A DNA stretch of 20,750 nucleotides from Thiopontia sp964647745 (lineage in GTDB: Bacteria; Pseudomonadota; Gammaproteobacteria; GCF-002020875), in contig CAZYJG010000020.1 of NCBI GenBank assembly GCA_964647745.1, forward strand, positions 1 through 20,750, in the 5' to 3' direction. How positions within the stretch are numbered: position 1 is the first letter of the stretch; the number at the start of each line of letters is the position of its first letter. Below the pieces are notes generated by a model that searched no databases, was not told where the DNA came from, and was given only the letters and a program-made list of their open reading frames with translations. Position numbers and translations under genes: made by a program. Positions 13,154 to 20,311 of the stretch are shown here, piece by piece.

Positions 13154-15032
13154 CCTCAAGCTCCTCCCAGCGTGCATAGCAGCTGCCCAGTTGTTGTTCA
13201 ATCTCGTTCAACCGCTCTGTAGCGGTGGCCACCTCGTCCCCGCTCTGCTGATAGAATGCGGGGTCGGCCAGTTTAGCATGGAGGTCGGCCTGTTCGCCCT
13301 CCAGCTTCTCAATCTCCTGCGGTAGCGCCTCCAGCTCCCGCTTCTCCCTGTAGCTCAGCTTCTTCTGTTGGTGGCCACTGTCCGGGGCTGGACGCCTCTC
13401 CTTCTCCCCCTTTCTGCCCTCCACCTTCTCGTCAGCCACCGGTTTGCGCTGACGCAGCCAGTCATCATATCCCCCCACGTACTCCTCGATTCTGGCATCT
13501 CCCTCAAATACCAGCGTGCTGGTAACGACATTGTTGAGAAAGGCACGGTCGTGGCTGACCAGAAGCAGGGTCCCCTGATACTCAAGCAGCAGCTCCTCCA
13601 GCAGCTCCAGTGTCTCCACGTCGAGATCATTGGTGGGCTCATCCATCACCAGCAGATTGGAGGGGTTGGCAAAGAGGCGCGCCAGCAACAGACGGTTCCT
13701 CTCACCGCCGGAAAGGGTGCTGACCGGGCTGCGAGCGCGCTTGGGGGAGAAGAGGAAGTCCTGCAGGTAGCTGATGACATGTTTGCTCTTGCCGTTGATG
13801 GTGACATTGTCGCTGCCATCGGCTACGTTGTCCTGTACCGACTGCTCCTCCCTGAGCTGGTTTCTCAGCTGGTCAAAGTAGGCGATCTGCAGTCGGGTTC
13901 CATGGGTGACCGTCCCCTCGTCCGGAGTGGTCTCGCCCAGCAGGATGCGCAGCAGGGTACTCTTTCCGACCCCGTTGGGTCCGATGATGCCGATGCGGTC
14001 GCCACGGTTAATCTCCACCGAGAGATCATGGATCAGAGGAGTATTCCCGTAGCTATGGCTGACCTGTTTCGCCCGGATCACCTTTTTGCCCGAGGCTTCT
14101 GTCTGCTGGGTGGTCATCTTCACATTGCCACTGCGATTGCGGCGTTCGCTGCGCTCATCCCGCATCTTCTTCAGGGCGCGAACACGCCCCTCATTGCGGG
14201 TACGTCGCGCCTTGATTCCCTGCCGGATCCAGACCTCCTCCTGTGCCAGCTTCTTGTCAAAGAGGGCGTTCTCCCGCTCCTCCTCCTGCAGTGCCTTCTC
14301 CTTCTGTCGAAGGTAGGTGTCGTAGTCACCTGGCCAGTCGGTGAGGATGCCGCGATCCAGTTCAATGATGCGTGTTGCCAGACGGCGCAGGAACTGCCGA
14401 TCATGGGTGATGAAGAGGAGGGTCACCTGGCTGTTGAGGAGGAAATCCTCCAGCCACTGGATCGATTCAATGTCGAGGTGGTTGGTCGGTTCATCCAGCA
14501 GCAGCAGATCCGGGTTCTGCACCAGTGCCTGTGCCAGCAGTACGCGGCGCTTCATCCCTCCCGAGAGGCTGGTGAAGTCACCATCCGGTTCAAGTCCCAT
14601 CCTGGAGAGGGTGGTCTCGATCTGCTGCTGAATCGACCAGCCGTGTGCCGCCTCGATCTGGTGCTGAACCGTGGAGATTCTGTTGAGTGTCTGTTCGCTG
14701 TTGTCGCTGACCAACTGCTGGCTGAGATGGTGATAGTCGGCAATCAGTGCCCCAATCTCTCCAACACCCTGTGCAACAATATCATAGATACTTCCTGATG
14801 TATCTGATGGAACTTCCTGTTTTAAACGGGATATTCTTGTATGTCCGATCTCAATGCGGCCATCCTCAGGGGTGGTATCACCCGCGATGACCTTGAGGAG
14901 GGTTGATTTTCCGGTGCCATTGCGACCGACCAGACAGAGGCGTTCTCCACGCTCTATGGTCAGGCTTGCATGGTCGAGTAGTGGAAGATCGCCGTAGGCG
15001 AGCTGAATATCCTGAAGCTGAAGCAGGGGCAT
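13146..15032 (-). CDS. uup: ABC-F ATPase Uup
   Basis: A 628-residue cytosolic ABC-F protein. In E. coli Uup acts on ribosomes or branched DNA and affects precise transposon excision. Domain 1: Walker A GRNGTGKST (36-44), signature LSGGMKRR, Walker B LLLLDEPTNHLDI. The linker is rich in Arg/Lys (RQGIKARRTRNEGRVRALKK), as in Uup. Domain 2: GPNGVGKST, LSGGERNRLLLAR, LLVMDEPTNDLDV; the NDLD variant is Uup-like. The C-terminal domain (about 540-628) is a charged coiled coil expected to bind DNA. The start abuts the lon stop at 15032 and the end overlaps slyX. A short stretch around residues 65-85 uses rare codons (AGA, ATA, TTA). Confidence 0.93.
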   Translation of the reverse strand: MPLLQLQDIQLAYGDLPLLDHASLTIERGERLCLVGRNGTGKSTLLKVIAGDTTPEDGRIEIGHTRISRLKQEVPSDTSGSIYDIVAQGVGEIGALIADYHHLSQQLVSDNSEQTLNRISTVQHQIEAAHGWSIQQQIETTLSRMGLEPDGDFTSLSGGMKRRVLLAQALVQNPDLLLLDEPTNHLDIESIQWLEDFLLNSQVTLLFITHDRQFLRRLATRIIELDRGILTDWPGDYDTYLRQKEKALQEEERENALFDKKLAQEEVWIRQGIKARRTRNEGRVRALKKMRDERSERRNRSGNVKMTTQQTEASGKKVIRAKQVSHSYGNTPLIHDLSVEINRGDRIGIIGPNGVGKSTLLRILLGETTPDEGTVTHGTRLQIAYFDQLRNQLREEQSVQDNVADGSDNVTINGKSKHVISYLQDFLFSPKRARSPVSTLSGGERNRLLLARLFANPSNLLVMDEPTNDLDVETLELLEELLLEYQGTLLLVSHDRAFLNNVVTSTLVFEGDARIEEYVGGYDDWLRQRKPVADEKVEGRKGEKERRPAPDSGHQQKKLSYREKRELEALPQEIEKLEGEQADLHAKLADPAFYQQSGDEVATATERLNEIEQQLGSCYARWEELEDG

Positions 15033-17443
15033 TAACGAAACACAATCTCGGCAACCTCATCAAAGTGGCCGACAAAGTGGGGCTTGATCCCCTCACGAAT
15101 ATAGTCCGGCAGCTCCTCGAAATCCTTGCGGTTTTCTGCAGGGAAGATCAGCTCCCTGATCTTCTGGCGTCGGGCCGCAATGGTCTTCTCTCGAACCCCG
15201 CCAATCGGCAGTACCCTGCCGGTCAGTGTCAGCTCTCCGGTCATCGCCAGCGGGCGGTTGACTCTGCGGTTTTTTGCCAGTGAGAGGAGGGCGATACCCA
15301 TGGTAATGCCTGCACTGGGGCCATCCTTGGGGGTGGCGCCAGCAGGAACATGGAGGTGGACATGGGTCTTTTCGAAGAAGTCCGGTTTGGCTCCATACTG
15401 CTCCAGGTGGGAGGTGATGTAGCTGTAGGCGATAGCTGCCGACTCCTGCATCACATCACCCAGCTGCCCGGTCAGCTTGAATCCGCGGTTGTCAGTGTGG
15501 ACCCGGGTCGCCTCGATGGTGAGGGTCTCTCCACCCATGGTGGTCCAGGCAAGACCGGTCACCACACCGACACCCCGGTAGGGCTTTTCACTGGTGAAGA
15601 TGGGCTGGTCCAGATAGTCGGCGATATCCTTGATGTTGACCCTGAACGGCCCCTTCCTCCCCTTGACGATCTTTACTGCAATCTTGCGGATGATGCGCCC
15701 CAGCTGCTTCTCCAGATTGCGCACACCGGACTCACGGGCGTATCCGTCAATCACGGTACGCAGCGCCGCATCGCTGATCCTGATCTGGCTCGCCTTGAGG
15801 CCACTGCGCTCCATCTGGCGTGGCCAGAGGTGGTGTTTGGCAATCTGTACCTTCTCCTCGGTGATGTAGCCGGAGAGGCGGATCACCTCCATGCGGTCGA
15901 GCAGTGGATTTGGGATGGTATCCAGCTGGTTGGCGGTGCAGATGAAGAGCACTTTTGAGAGGTCGAAGCGTGCATCCAGATAGTGGTCGAGGAACTCCAC
16001 ATTCTGCTCTGGATCGAGCACCTCCAGCAGGGCGGAGGCGGGATCTCCATGGTAGGAGGCACCGATCTTGTCGATCTCGTCAAGCATGATGATCGGGTTC
16101 TGGGTCTCTGTCTCACGGATCGCCTGGATGAACTTGCCTGGCATCGCCCCGATGTAGGTGCGGCGGTGCCCCTTGATCTCCGCCTCGTCGCGCATGCCGC
16201 CCACCGAGAGGCGATAGAATTTTCGCCCCAGTGCATCGGCAACCGACTTTCCGATCGAGGTCTTGCCAACGCCCGGAGGGCCGACCAGCAGCAGGATGGA
16301 GCCACTGACCGCGCCACGCAGCTTGCCGACTGCAAGGAACTCAATAATGCGATCCTTTACATCCTCCAGGCTGTCATGGTCACGGTCGAGGATCTTGCGC
16401 GCACGGCGCAGATCAAGCTTGTCTCTGGAGTGGATACCCCAGGGCAGGGAGGTGATCTGGTCGAGATAGTTGCGGGTGACTGCATACTCCGGGGAGCCGG
16501 TCTCCAGCATCCCCAGCTTCTCCATCTCCTCGTCAATCTTCTTCATTGCCGCTTCGGGGATGGTCAGCTTCTCCATCCGCTCGGCAAAGCGGTCCCGATC
16601 CGCAGTGCGGTCATCCTTGGCAATGCCCAGCTCCTTCTGGATCGCCTTGAGCTGCTCCTTGAGGAAGAACTTGCGCTGCTGCTCATCCATCTTCTCCTCA
16701 ACACTGTCGCGGATCTTGCTCTGCAGCTTGGCTACATCCAGATCCTTCTTCAGTAGTACCAGCACCTGTTGCATGCGGAGCCGGATGTTGAGTGTCTCCA
16801 GGACTTTCTGCAGTTCATCGGAGCTGGCAGTGGTCAGGCTGGCCGCAAAGTCGGTTAGTGCGGAGGGCTCGTTGGGGCTGAAGCGGTCGAGAAAGAAGCG
16901 CAGCTCCTCGCCATAGAGTGGATTGAGCGGAATCAGCTCCCGCAGTGTGTTGATGATGGCCATGGCAAAGGCCTTGGACTCATCCTTGTTCCTTGGGGGG
17001 GTCTGTTTCGGGTACTCCACCTCAACACGGTAGGGTGGGGTTTCGGAGAGCCAGCGCACGATACGGGCACGCTGCACACCCTCGGCGATGAACTGGATCT
17101 TCCCCTCCTGCTTCATCGGATGGTGCATGCGGGCAACGGTACCGATCTCGAAGTAGTCCTCCGGTGTGGCGAAGTCGGTCTCGTGCGGCTGGGTCATGAA
17201 GAGCCCGACCATGTGCTGACTGGTATCACCAATCTTCTGTACCGTCTCCATCCAGGGCTCCCCGTTCATCAGCAGGGGCTGGGTCTGTGCCGGGAAGAAG
17301 GGGCGCTCGGAGAGGGGGAGCAGATAGATCTGCTTGGGCAGATTGTCAGAGGGGAGTGCGAGATCGGAGGAGGGGGAGAGTTCGATCTCTACCTCAACCT
17401 CGCCATCAATGACATCCATCTCTTCGTCAAATTCTTTACTCAT
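15032..17443 (-). CDS. lon: ATP-dependent Lon-type protease (second-Lon/AsrA-like)
   Basis: An 803-residue Lon protease expected to degrade misfolded and regulatory proteins in the cytoplasm. The N-terminal substrate domain (about 37-235) contains LPLSERPFFPAQTQPLLMN rather than the usual LPLRDVVVYP type, which places it with the Lon paralog of pseudomonads called AsrA. AAA+ motifs are Walker A GPPGVGKT (388-395) and Walker B IIMLDEID (451-458). The protease domain has catalytic Ser710 (PKDGPSAG) and Lys753 (GGVREK). An acidic 30-residue N-terminal extension precedes the domain. A canonical lon copy would be expected elsewhere in the genome. A sigma-32-type promoter lies about 80-100 bases upstream. 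No good Shine-Dalgarno precedes the ATG. The stop shares a base with the uup start. Confidence 0.93.
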   Translation of the reverse strand: MSKEFDEEMDVIDGEVEVEIELSPSSDLALPSDNLPKQIYLLPLSERPFFPAQTQPLLMNGEPWMETVQKIGDTSQHMVGLFMTQPHETDFATPEDYFEIGTVARMHHPMKQEGKIQFIAEGVQRARIVRWLSETPPYRVEVEYPKQTPPRNKDESKAFAMAIINTLRELIPLNPLYGEELRFFLDRFSPNEPSALTDFAASLTTASSDELQKVLETLNIRLRMQQVLVLLKKDLDVAKLQSKIRDSVEEKMDEQQRKFFLKEQLKAIQKELGIAKDDRTADRDRFAERMEKLTIPEAAMKKIDEEMEKLGMLETGSPEYAVTRNYLDQITSLPWGIHSRDKLDLRRARKILDRDHDSLEDVKDRIIEFLAVGKLRGAVSGSILLLVGPPGVGKTSIGKSVADALGRKFYRLSVGGMRDEAEIKGHRRTYIGAMPGKFIQAIRETETQNPIIMLDEIDKIGASYHGDPASALLEVLDPEQNVEFLDHYLDARFDLSKVLFICTANQLDTIPNPLLDRMEVIRLSGYITEEKVQIAKHHLWPRQMERSGLKASQIRISDAALRTVIDGYARESGVRNLEKQLGRIIRKIAVKIVKGRKGPFRVNIKDIADYLDQPIFTSEKPYRGVGVVTGLAWTTMGGETLTIEATRVHTDNRGFKLTGQLGDVMQESAAIAYSYITSHLEQYGAKPDFFEKTHVHLHVPAGATPKDGPSAGITMGIALLSLAKNRRVNRPLAMTGELTLTGRVLPIGGVREKTIAARRQKIRELIFPAENRKDFEELPDYIREGIKPHFVGHFDEVAEIVFR

Positions 17444-17521
17444 GAAGCCGTATTGTTTCTCTGATATTCGGTATTGGGTGGTGCAGGGGGTATTCTCCCT
17501 GAGTCGGATCTGTTTAGAAAG

Positions 17522-17547
17522 TTGGGGGTGAACTTTATTTTTTCAAG
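17522..17547 (-). promoter_or_regulatory. Heat-shock (sigma-32-type) promoter of lon
   Basis: On the minus strand CTTGAAA (17547-17541) is a perfect RpoH -35. It is followed by a 13-base spacer and CCCCAA-CT (17527-17520), one change from CCCCATNT. The predicted start near 17512 gives a leader of about 70 bases containing CAGGG-N8-CCCTG, a small hairpin. It lies in the divergent region shared with mog. Confidence 0.75.
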
Positions 17548-17604
17548 GTGGCTGCGGATGATTTTGTTATAGAATCGGAAAAAATTTTCATGGAGCAGAA
17601 GCAG

Positions 17605-18141
17605 ATGAGTGAGAAGGCAAGGATTGGAATTGTGACGGTATCGGACCGTGCCAGCCGGGGAGAGTATGAGGATCTTGGCGGCCCGGCACTGCAGGGGTGG
17701 TTCGAGAAGGCGCTCTCCTCCCCCTGGGAGCCGGTTGCACGGGTCATTCCCGATGAACAGTTGCTCATTGAAGAGACCCTGAGCGCACTTGCAGATGATG
17801 AGGGGTGCTGCCTGATTGTGACTACCGGAGGGACCGGGCCCGCCCCCCGCGATGTTACCCCGGAGGCGACTGAGGCGGTCTGTGAGCGGATCATGCCCGG
17901 CTTTGGGGAGCTGATGCGCCAGATCTCGCTCAAGTATGTGCCAACGGCAATCCTCTCGCGTCAGACGGCAGGGATTCGTGGCAGGAGCCTGATCGTCAAC
18001 CTTCCCGGAAAGCCCTCGGCCATTGCCGAGACCCTGGATGAGCTTTTCCCCGCCATCCCCTACTGTGTAGACCTGATAGAGGGGCCTCGACTGGAGGCGC
18101 ACCCCGAGGTGGTCAAGGTGTTCCGCCCCAAGGGCAAGTAA
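17605..18141 (+). CDS. mog: Molybdopterin adenylyltransferase Mog
   Basis: A 178-residue enzyme that adenylates molybdopterin before molybdenum insertion during cofactor synthesis. The sequence follows E. coli Mog closely: RIGIVTVSDRASRGEYEDLG, VIPDEQ, the MPT-binding TTGGTGPAPRDVTPEAT, EIMPGFGE-like RIMPGFGELMRQISL, PTAILSRQTAG and NLPGKPSAI. The C-terminus HPEVVKVFRPKGK also fits. I place the start at ATG 17605 with GGAG nine bases before it. ATG 17590 would add five residues and overlap that site. No strong promoter was found, although the shared intergenic region is AT-rich. The LETM1-like gene follows after 20 bases. Confidence 0.93.
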   Translation: MSEKARIGIVTVSDRASRGEYEDLGGPALQGWFEKALSSPWEPVARVIPDEQLLIEETLSALADDEGCCLIVTTGGTGPAPRDVTPEATEAVCERIMPGFGELMRQISLKYVPTAILSRQTAGIRGRSLIVNLPGKPSAIAETLDELFPAIPYCVDLIEGPRLEAHPEVVKVFRPKGK

Positions 18142-18161
18142 CAGATGGTGGACAGCAAGCC

Positions 18162-18626
18162 TTGAAAGAGTCGTTTCTCGAGGAGATCAGGATCGTAACC
18201 AGAACCCGTGAGGTGTTGCGGGTGACGGCGGAGAAGGTGCGAGATCCGGAGATTGTCATCCAGGTCTTTCGCGAGGTCACTGTCAAGACCTGGATGGAGG
18301 TGCAGCAGACCGGCGATATGCTCAATATCCTGCGCAAGCTCTCATTGGGTCAGGAGACCACAGAGGATGAGCGTCAGATGGCGATTGAGCAGGCAAAGGA
18401 TCTGGCCAGAACCGTCCCGGCCTTTGGTGTCTTCATGTTGCCGGGCGGTGCACTATTGCTGCCACTGTTGGCAAAGATCGTCCCCTGGAGGATGCTCCCC
18501 TCCTCATTTGATTCGGAACTGCAGGCGGAGAGAGCGGGGCGGTTGGCGCATAAAGGGCAGAGTGGGGAGGTCGATGTTGCAGTGGATGGAGAGAATCCGG
18601 TTCCATCGGACTCATCGGATAATTAA
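18162..18626 (+). CDS. LETM1-like conserved protein
   Basis: A 154-residue protein without a signal peptide. The N-terminal two thirds are helical and charged (VREV/TAEKVRDPEIVIQVF region). Residues about 85-115 read TVPAFGVFMLPGGALLLPLL followed by AKIVPWRMLPSSF. This P-x-x-x-F-x-x-P-G / LP-S-x-F pattern is characteristic of the LETM1 ribosome-binding-like domain as I recall it. The tail is acidic and probably disordered. The function of bacterial members is unknown. The start is most likely TTG 18162, with GGTGGA (18148-18153) as ribosome site; the nearby ATG 18145 is out of frame and stops after six codons. It is 20 bases after mog, so co-transcription is likely but no functional link is evident. 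Confidence 0.65.
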   Translation: MKESFLEEIRIVTRTREVLRVTAEKVRDPEIVIQVFREVTVKTWMEVQQTGDMLNILRKLSLGQETTEDERQMAIEQAKDLARTVPAFGVFMLPGGALLLPLLAKIVPWRMLPSSFDSELQAERAGRLAHKGQSGEVDVAVDGENPVPSDSSDN

Positions 18627-18645
18627 GCAGGCGTAGTCAATAATT

Positions 18646-18759
18646 TCAAAAGCCCTGGCAGATCCTGTCTGCAGCACGCTCAAGCATATCCCTATGTCGC
18701 TCGACTGTGGACTTCCTTGTCCACAGAAGGCCACAGACCAGGACTGCCAAGGCTTTTGA
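18646..18759. repeat. Second palindromic repeat unit upstream of trxA
   Basis: The stretch 18627-18939 (313 bases) has no gene. It contains an inverted pair, 18646-18661 (TCAAAAGCCCTGGCAG) and 18744-18759 (CTGCCAAGGCTTTTGA), matching at 15 of 16 positions. The pairing continues imperfectly inward (TCCTGTCTG against the complement TCCTGGTCTG). Inside is a perfect 8-bp hairpin CTGTGGAC-TTCCTT-GTCCACAG (18705-18726). A T-run follows at 18765-18770, so the folded unit could also terminate the mog operon. Its sequence is unrelated to the repeat at 12097. Confidence 0.7.
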
Positions 18760-18872
18760 GGTGATTTTTTCCAGTAGTGGATATCGACCAATAAGATTCC
18801 CCATGCGTTTCCTGGAACCTGTATCGGGATGACAATTTGATTGCGACGGGTTTATTAATCAACCTGAAGTGC

Positions 18873-18909
18873 TAGAATAAGGGCAACATGATATTGCAGT
18901 CTGCAATAT
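18873..18909 (+). promoter_or_regulatory. trxA promoter region with a 19-bp perfect palindrome
   Basis: TAGAAT (18873-18878) is a likely -10; no convincing -35 is seen. Just downstream, ATATTGCAG-T-CTGCAATAT (18891-18909) is a perfect palindrome, 9 bp per arm. It would fall near +6 to +25 of the transcript, a classic operator position, and ends 30 bases before the trxA start codon. The regulator is unknown. Confidence 0.5.
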
Positions 18910-18939
18910 TCAACCCGGAATCAAGCAAGGATAGCCATC

Positions 18940-19308
18940 ATGAGTACAGTAGAGCTGGACCAATCCAATTTTGAAGAGACCGTAAGCGGAAATGACATTG
19001 TGGTAGTCGATTTCTGGGCCCCATGGTGTGGCCCCTGCAAGAGCTTCGGCCCAATCTACGAGAAGGTCTCCGAAGAGATCGAGGATGTGGTCTTTGCCAA
19101 GGTCAATACCGAGGATCAGCAGGAGCTTGCTACCCACTTCCAGATTCGCTCCATTCCCACCCTGATGATCTTTCGCGAGCAGATTGTCATCTTCTCCCAA
19201 CCTGGAATGGTGCCGGCAGAAGGGCTCAAGGATCTGGTTGCCAAGGCCAGGGAGCTGGATATGGATGATGTCCGCAAGCAGATTGAAGAGCAGGAGTCCA
19301 AGAGCTGA
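18940..19308 (+). CDS. trxA: Thioredoxin
   Basis: A 122-residue thioredoxin-fold disulfide reductase of the cytoplasm. The active site WCGPCK lies in VVVDFWAPWCGPCKSFGP (about residues 23-40), with the buried Asp (VDFW) and the cis-proline loop SIPT. It differs from E. coli TrxA (109 residues) in a longer charged C-terminal helix (DMDDVRKQIEEQESKS) and in the FREQIVIFSQPG segment where the usual GKxVxxxxG is found, so it may be a second, specialised thioredoxin. The ATG at 18940 is preceded by AAGGA (18927-18931). It stands just before prmB with a 34-base gap. Confidence 0.9.
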   Translation: MSTVELDQSNFEETVSGNDIVVVDFWAPWCGPCKSFGPIYEKVSEEIEDVVFAKVNTEDQQELATHFQIRSIPTLMIFREQIVIFSQPGMVPAEGLKDLVAKARELDMDDVRKQIEEQESKS

Positions 19309-19342
19309 TTCAGCTTGTCTTCTCCGGGGACCTCCGGAAGTT

Positions 19343-20311
19343 GTGAATACCCAATCCATTGAAGAGACACTGCTAACCCCCAGGGATTTTATCCGCTGGG
19401 GTGTTTCACTGTTGACGAAGGCAGAGGCGCAGGGTCTTCTCTATTTCGGTCATGGCACCGATAACGCCGTTGATGAATCGGTCCGACTGGTGCTGCAGGG
19501 GCTTCACCTGCCGTCAGACGCTCCCGATACGCTGCTAGACGGGCGACTGCTGCCAACAGAACGCCACCATCTGACCGCCCTCTTCGTCAGGAGGGTAGAG
19601 GAGCGTATCCCGCTCCCCTACCTGACGCACCAGGCGCTCTTTGCGGGTCTCGAATTCCATGTCGACCAGCGGGTACTGGTGCCGCGTTCACCCATTGCGG
19701 AGCTGATCGAGGCACAGTTCACCCCTTGGGTCGATCCGCAAGATGTAGAGAATGTACTTGAGATAGGAACAGGAAGCGCATGTATTGCAATAGCTTCCGC
19801 TTATGTGTTCCCGGATGCGGTGGTGGATGCGGTTGATCTCTCCGAGGATGCGCTGGAGGTTGCGCAGATCAATATCGAGCAACACGGTGTAGGGGATCGG
19901 GTTCATGCCATCCGTTCCGATCTCTTCTCTGCACTGGAGGGGAGACGCTACGGTCTGATTGTGACCAACCCCCCCTATGTGGACCATCAGGACCTGGCAT
20001 CAATGCCGGCAGAGTTCCACGCCGAGCCACGGATGGGGCTGGAGGCCGGGGAGGATGGGCTCGACCTTGTGGTGCAGATATTGCTGGATTCACCGGCCCA
20101 TCTGGAAGAAAATGGGGTACTGATTTGTGAGGTGGGGAACAGTGCAGAGGCACTGGAGCAGATCTTCCCTGAGGTCCCCTGGATCTGGATCGAATTTGAG
20201 CATGGTGGTCATGGTGTCTTTGTCATCGACCGTGACATGCTGCAGGCGTACCATTCGCAGTTCCGCATGGAGCGGGAACGGCGTGGACGAGAACAGGCAG
20301 AAGAGAGGTGA
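19343..20311 (+). CDS. prmB: Ribosomal protein uL3 glutamine methyltransferase PrmB
   Basis: A 322-residue S-adenosylmethionine-dependent enzyme that methylates a glutamine side chain (N5) of ribosomal protein L3. The SAM-binding motif is VLEIGTGSACIAIA (138-151), followed by acidic VDAVDLSEDAL, and the catalytic NPPY is at 209-212 (IVTNPPYVD). The PrmB-specific segments RSPIAELI, FHAEPRMGLEAGEDGLDLV and WIEFEHGGHGVFVID separate it from PrmC. E. coli PrmB is 310 residues. The start is GTG 19343, since no ATG lies in frame near the family N-terminus; GGAAG is close upstream and GGGGA lies at 19326-19330. The codons over the SAM motif (19735-19800) include ATA, GGA and GTA, unlike the rest of the gene. 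Confidence 0.93.
   Translation: MNTQSIEETLLTPRDFIRWGVSLLTKAEAQGLLYFGHGTDNAVDESVRLVLQGLHLPSDAPDTLLDGRLLPTERHHLTALFVRRVEERIPLPYLTHQALFAGLEFHVDQRVLVPRSPIAELIEAQFTPWVDPQDVENVLEIGTGSACIAIASAYVFPDAVVDAVDLSEDALEVAQINIEQHGVGDRVHAIRSDLFSALEGRRYGLIVTNPPYVDHQDLASMPAEFHAEPRMGLEAGEDGLDLVVQILLDSPAHLEENGVLICEVGNSAEALEQIFPEVPWIWIEFEHGGHGVFVIDRDMLQAYHSQFRMERERRGREQAEER

Noticed and set aside
13154..13201. A longer slyX start
   Set aside because: The extra 16 residues fall inside uup and do not match SlyX; ATG 13153 fits family length.
13368..14798. A 476-codon open frame on the plus strand
   Set aside because: It lies antisense to uup and shows no recognisable motif; it is a shadow frame.
17548..17604. A longer mog N-terminus
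   Set aside because: The upstream residues have no Mog homology and lie in the divergent promoter region; ATG 17605 has the Shine-Dalgarno.
19184..19342. An N-terminal extension of prmB overlapping trxA
   Set aside because: The extension is trxA read in another frame; family homology begins after GTG 19343.
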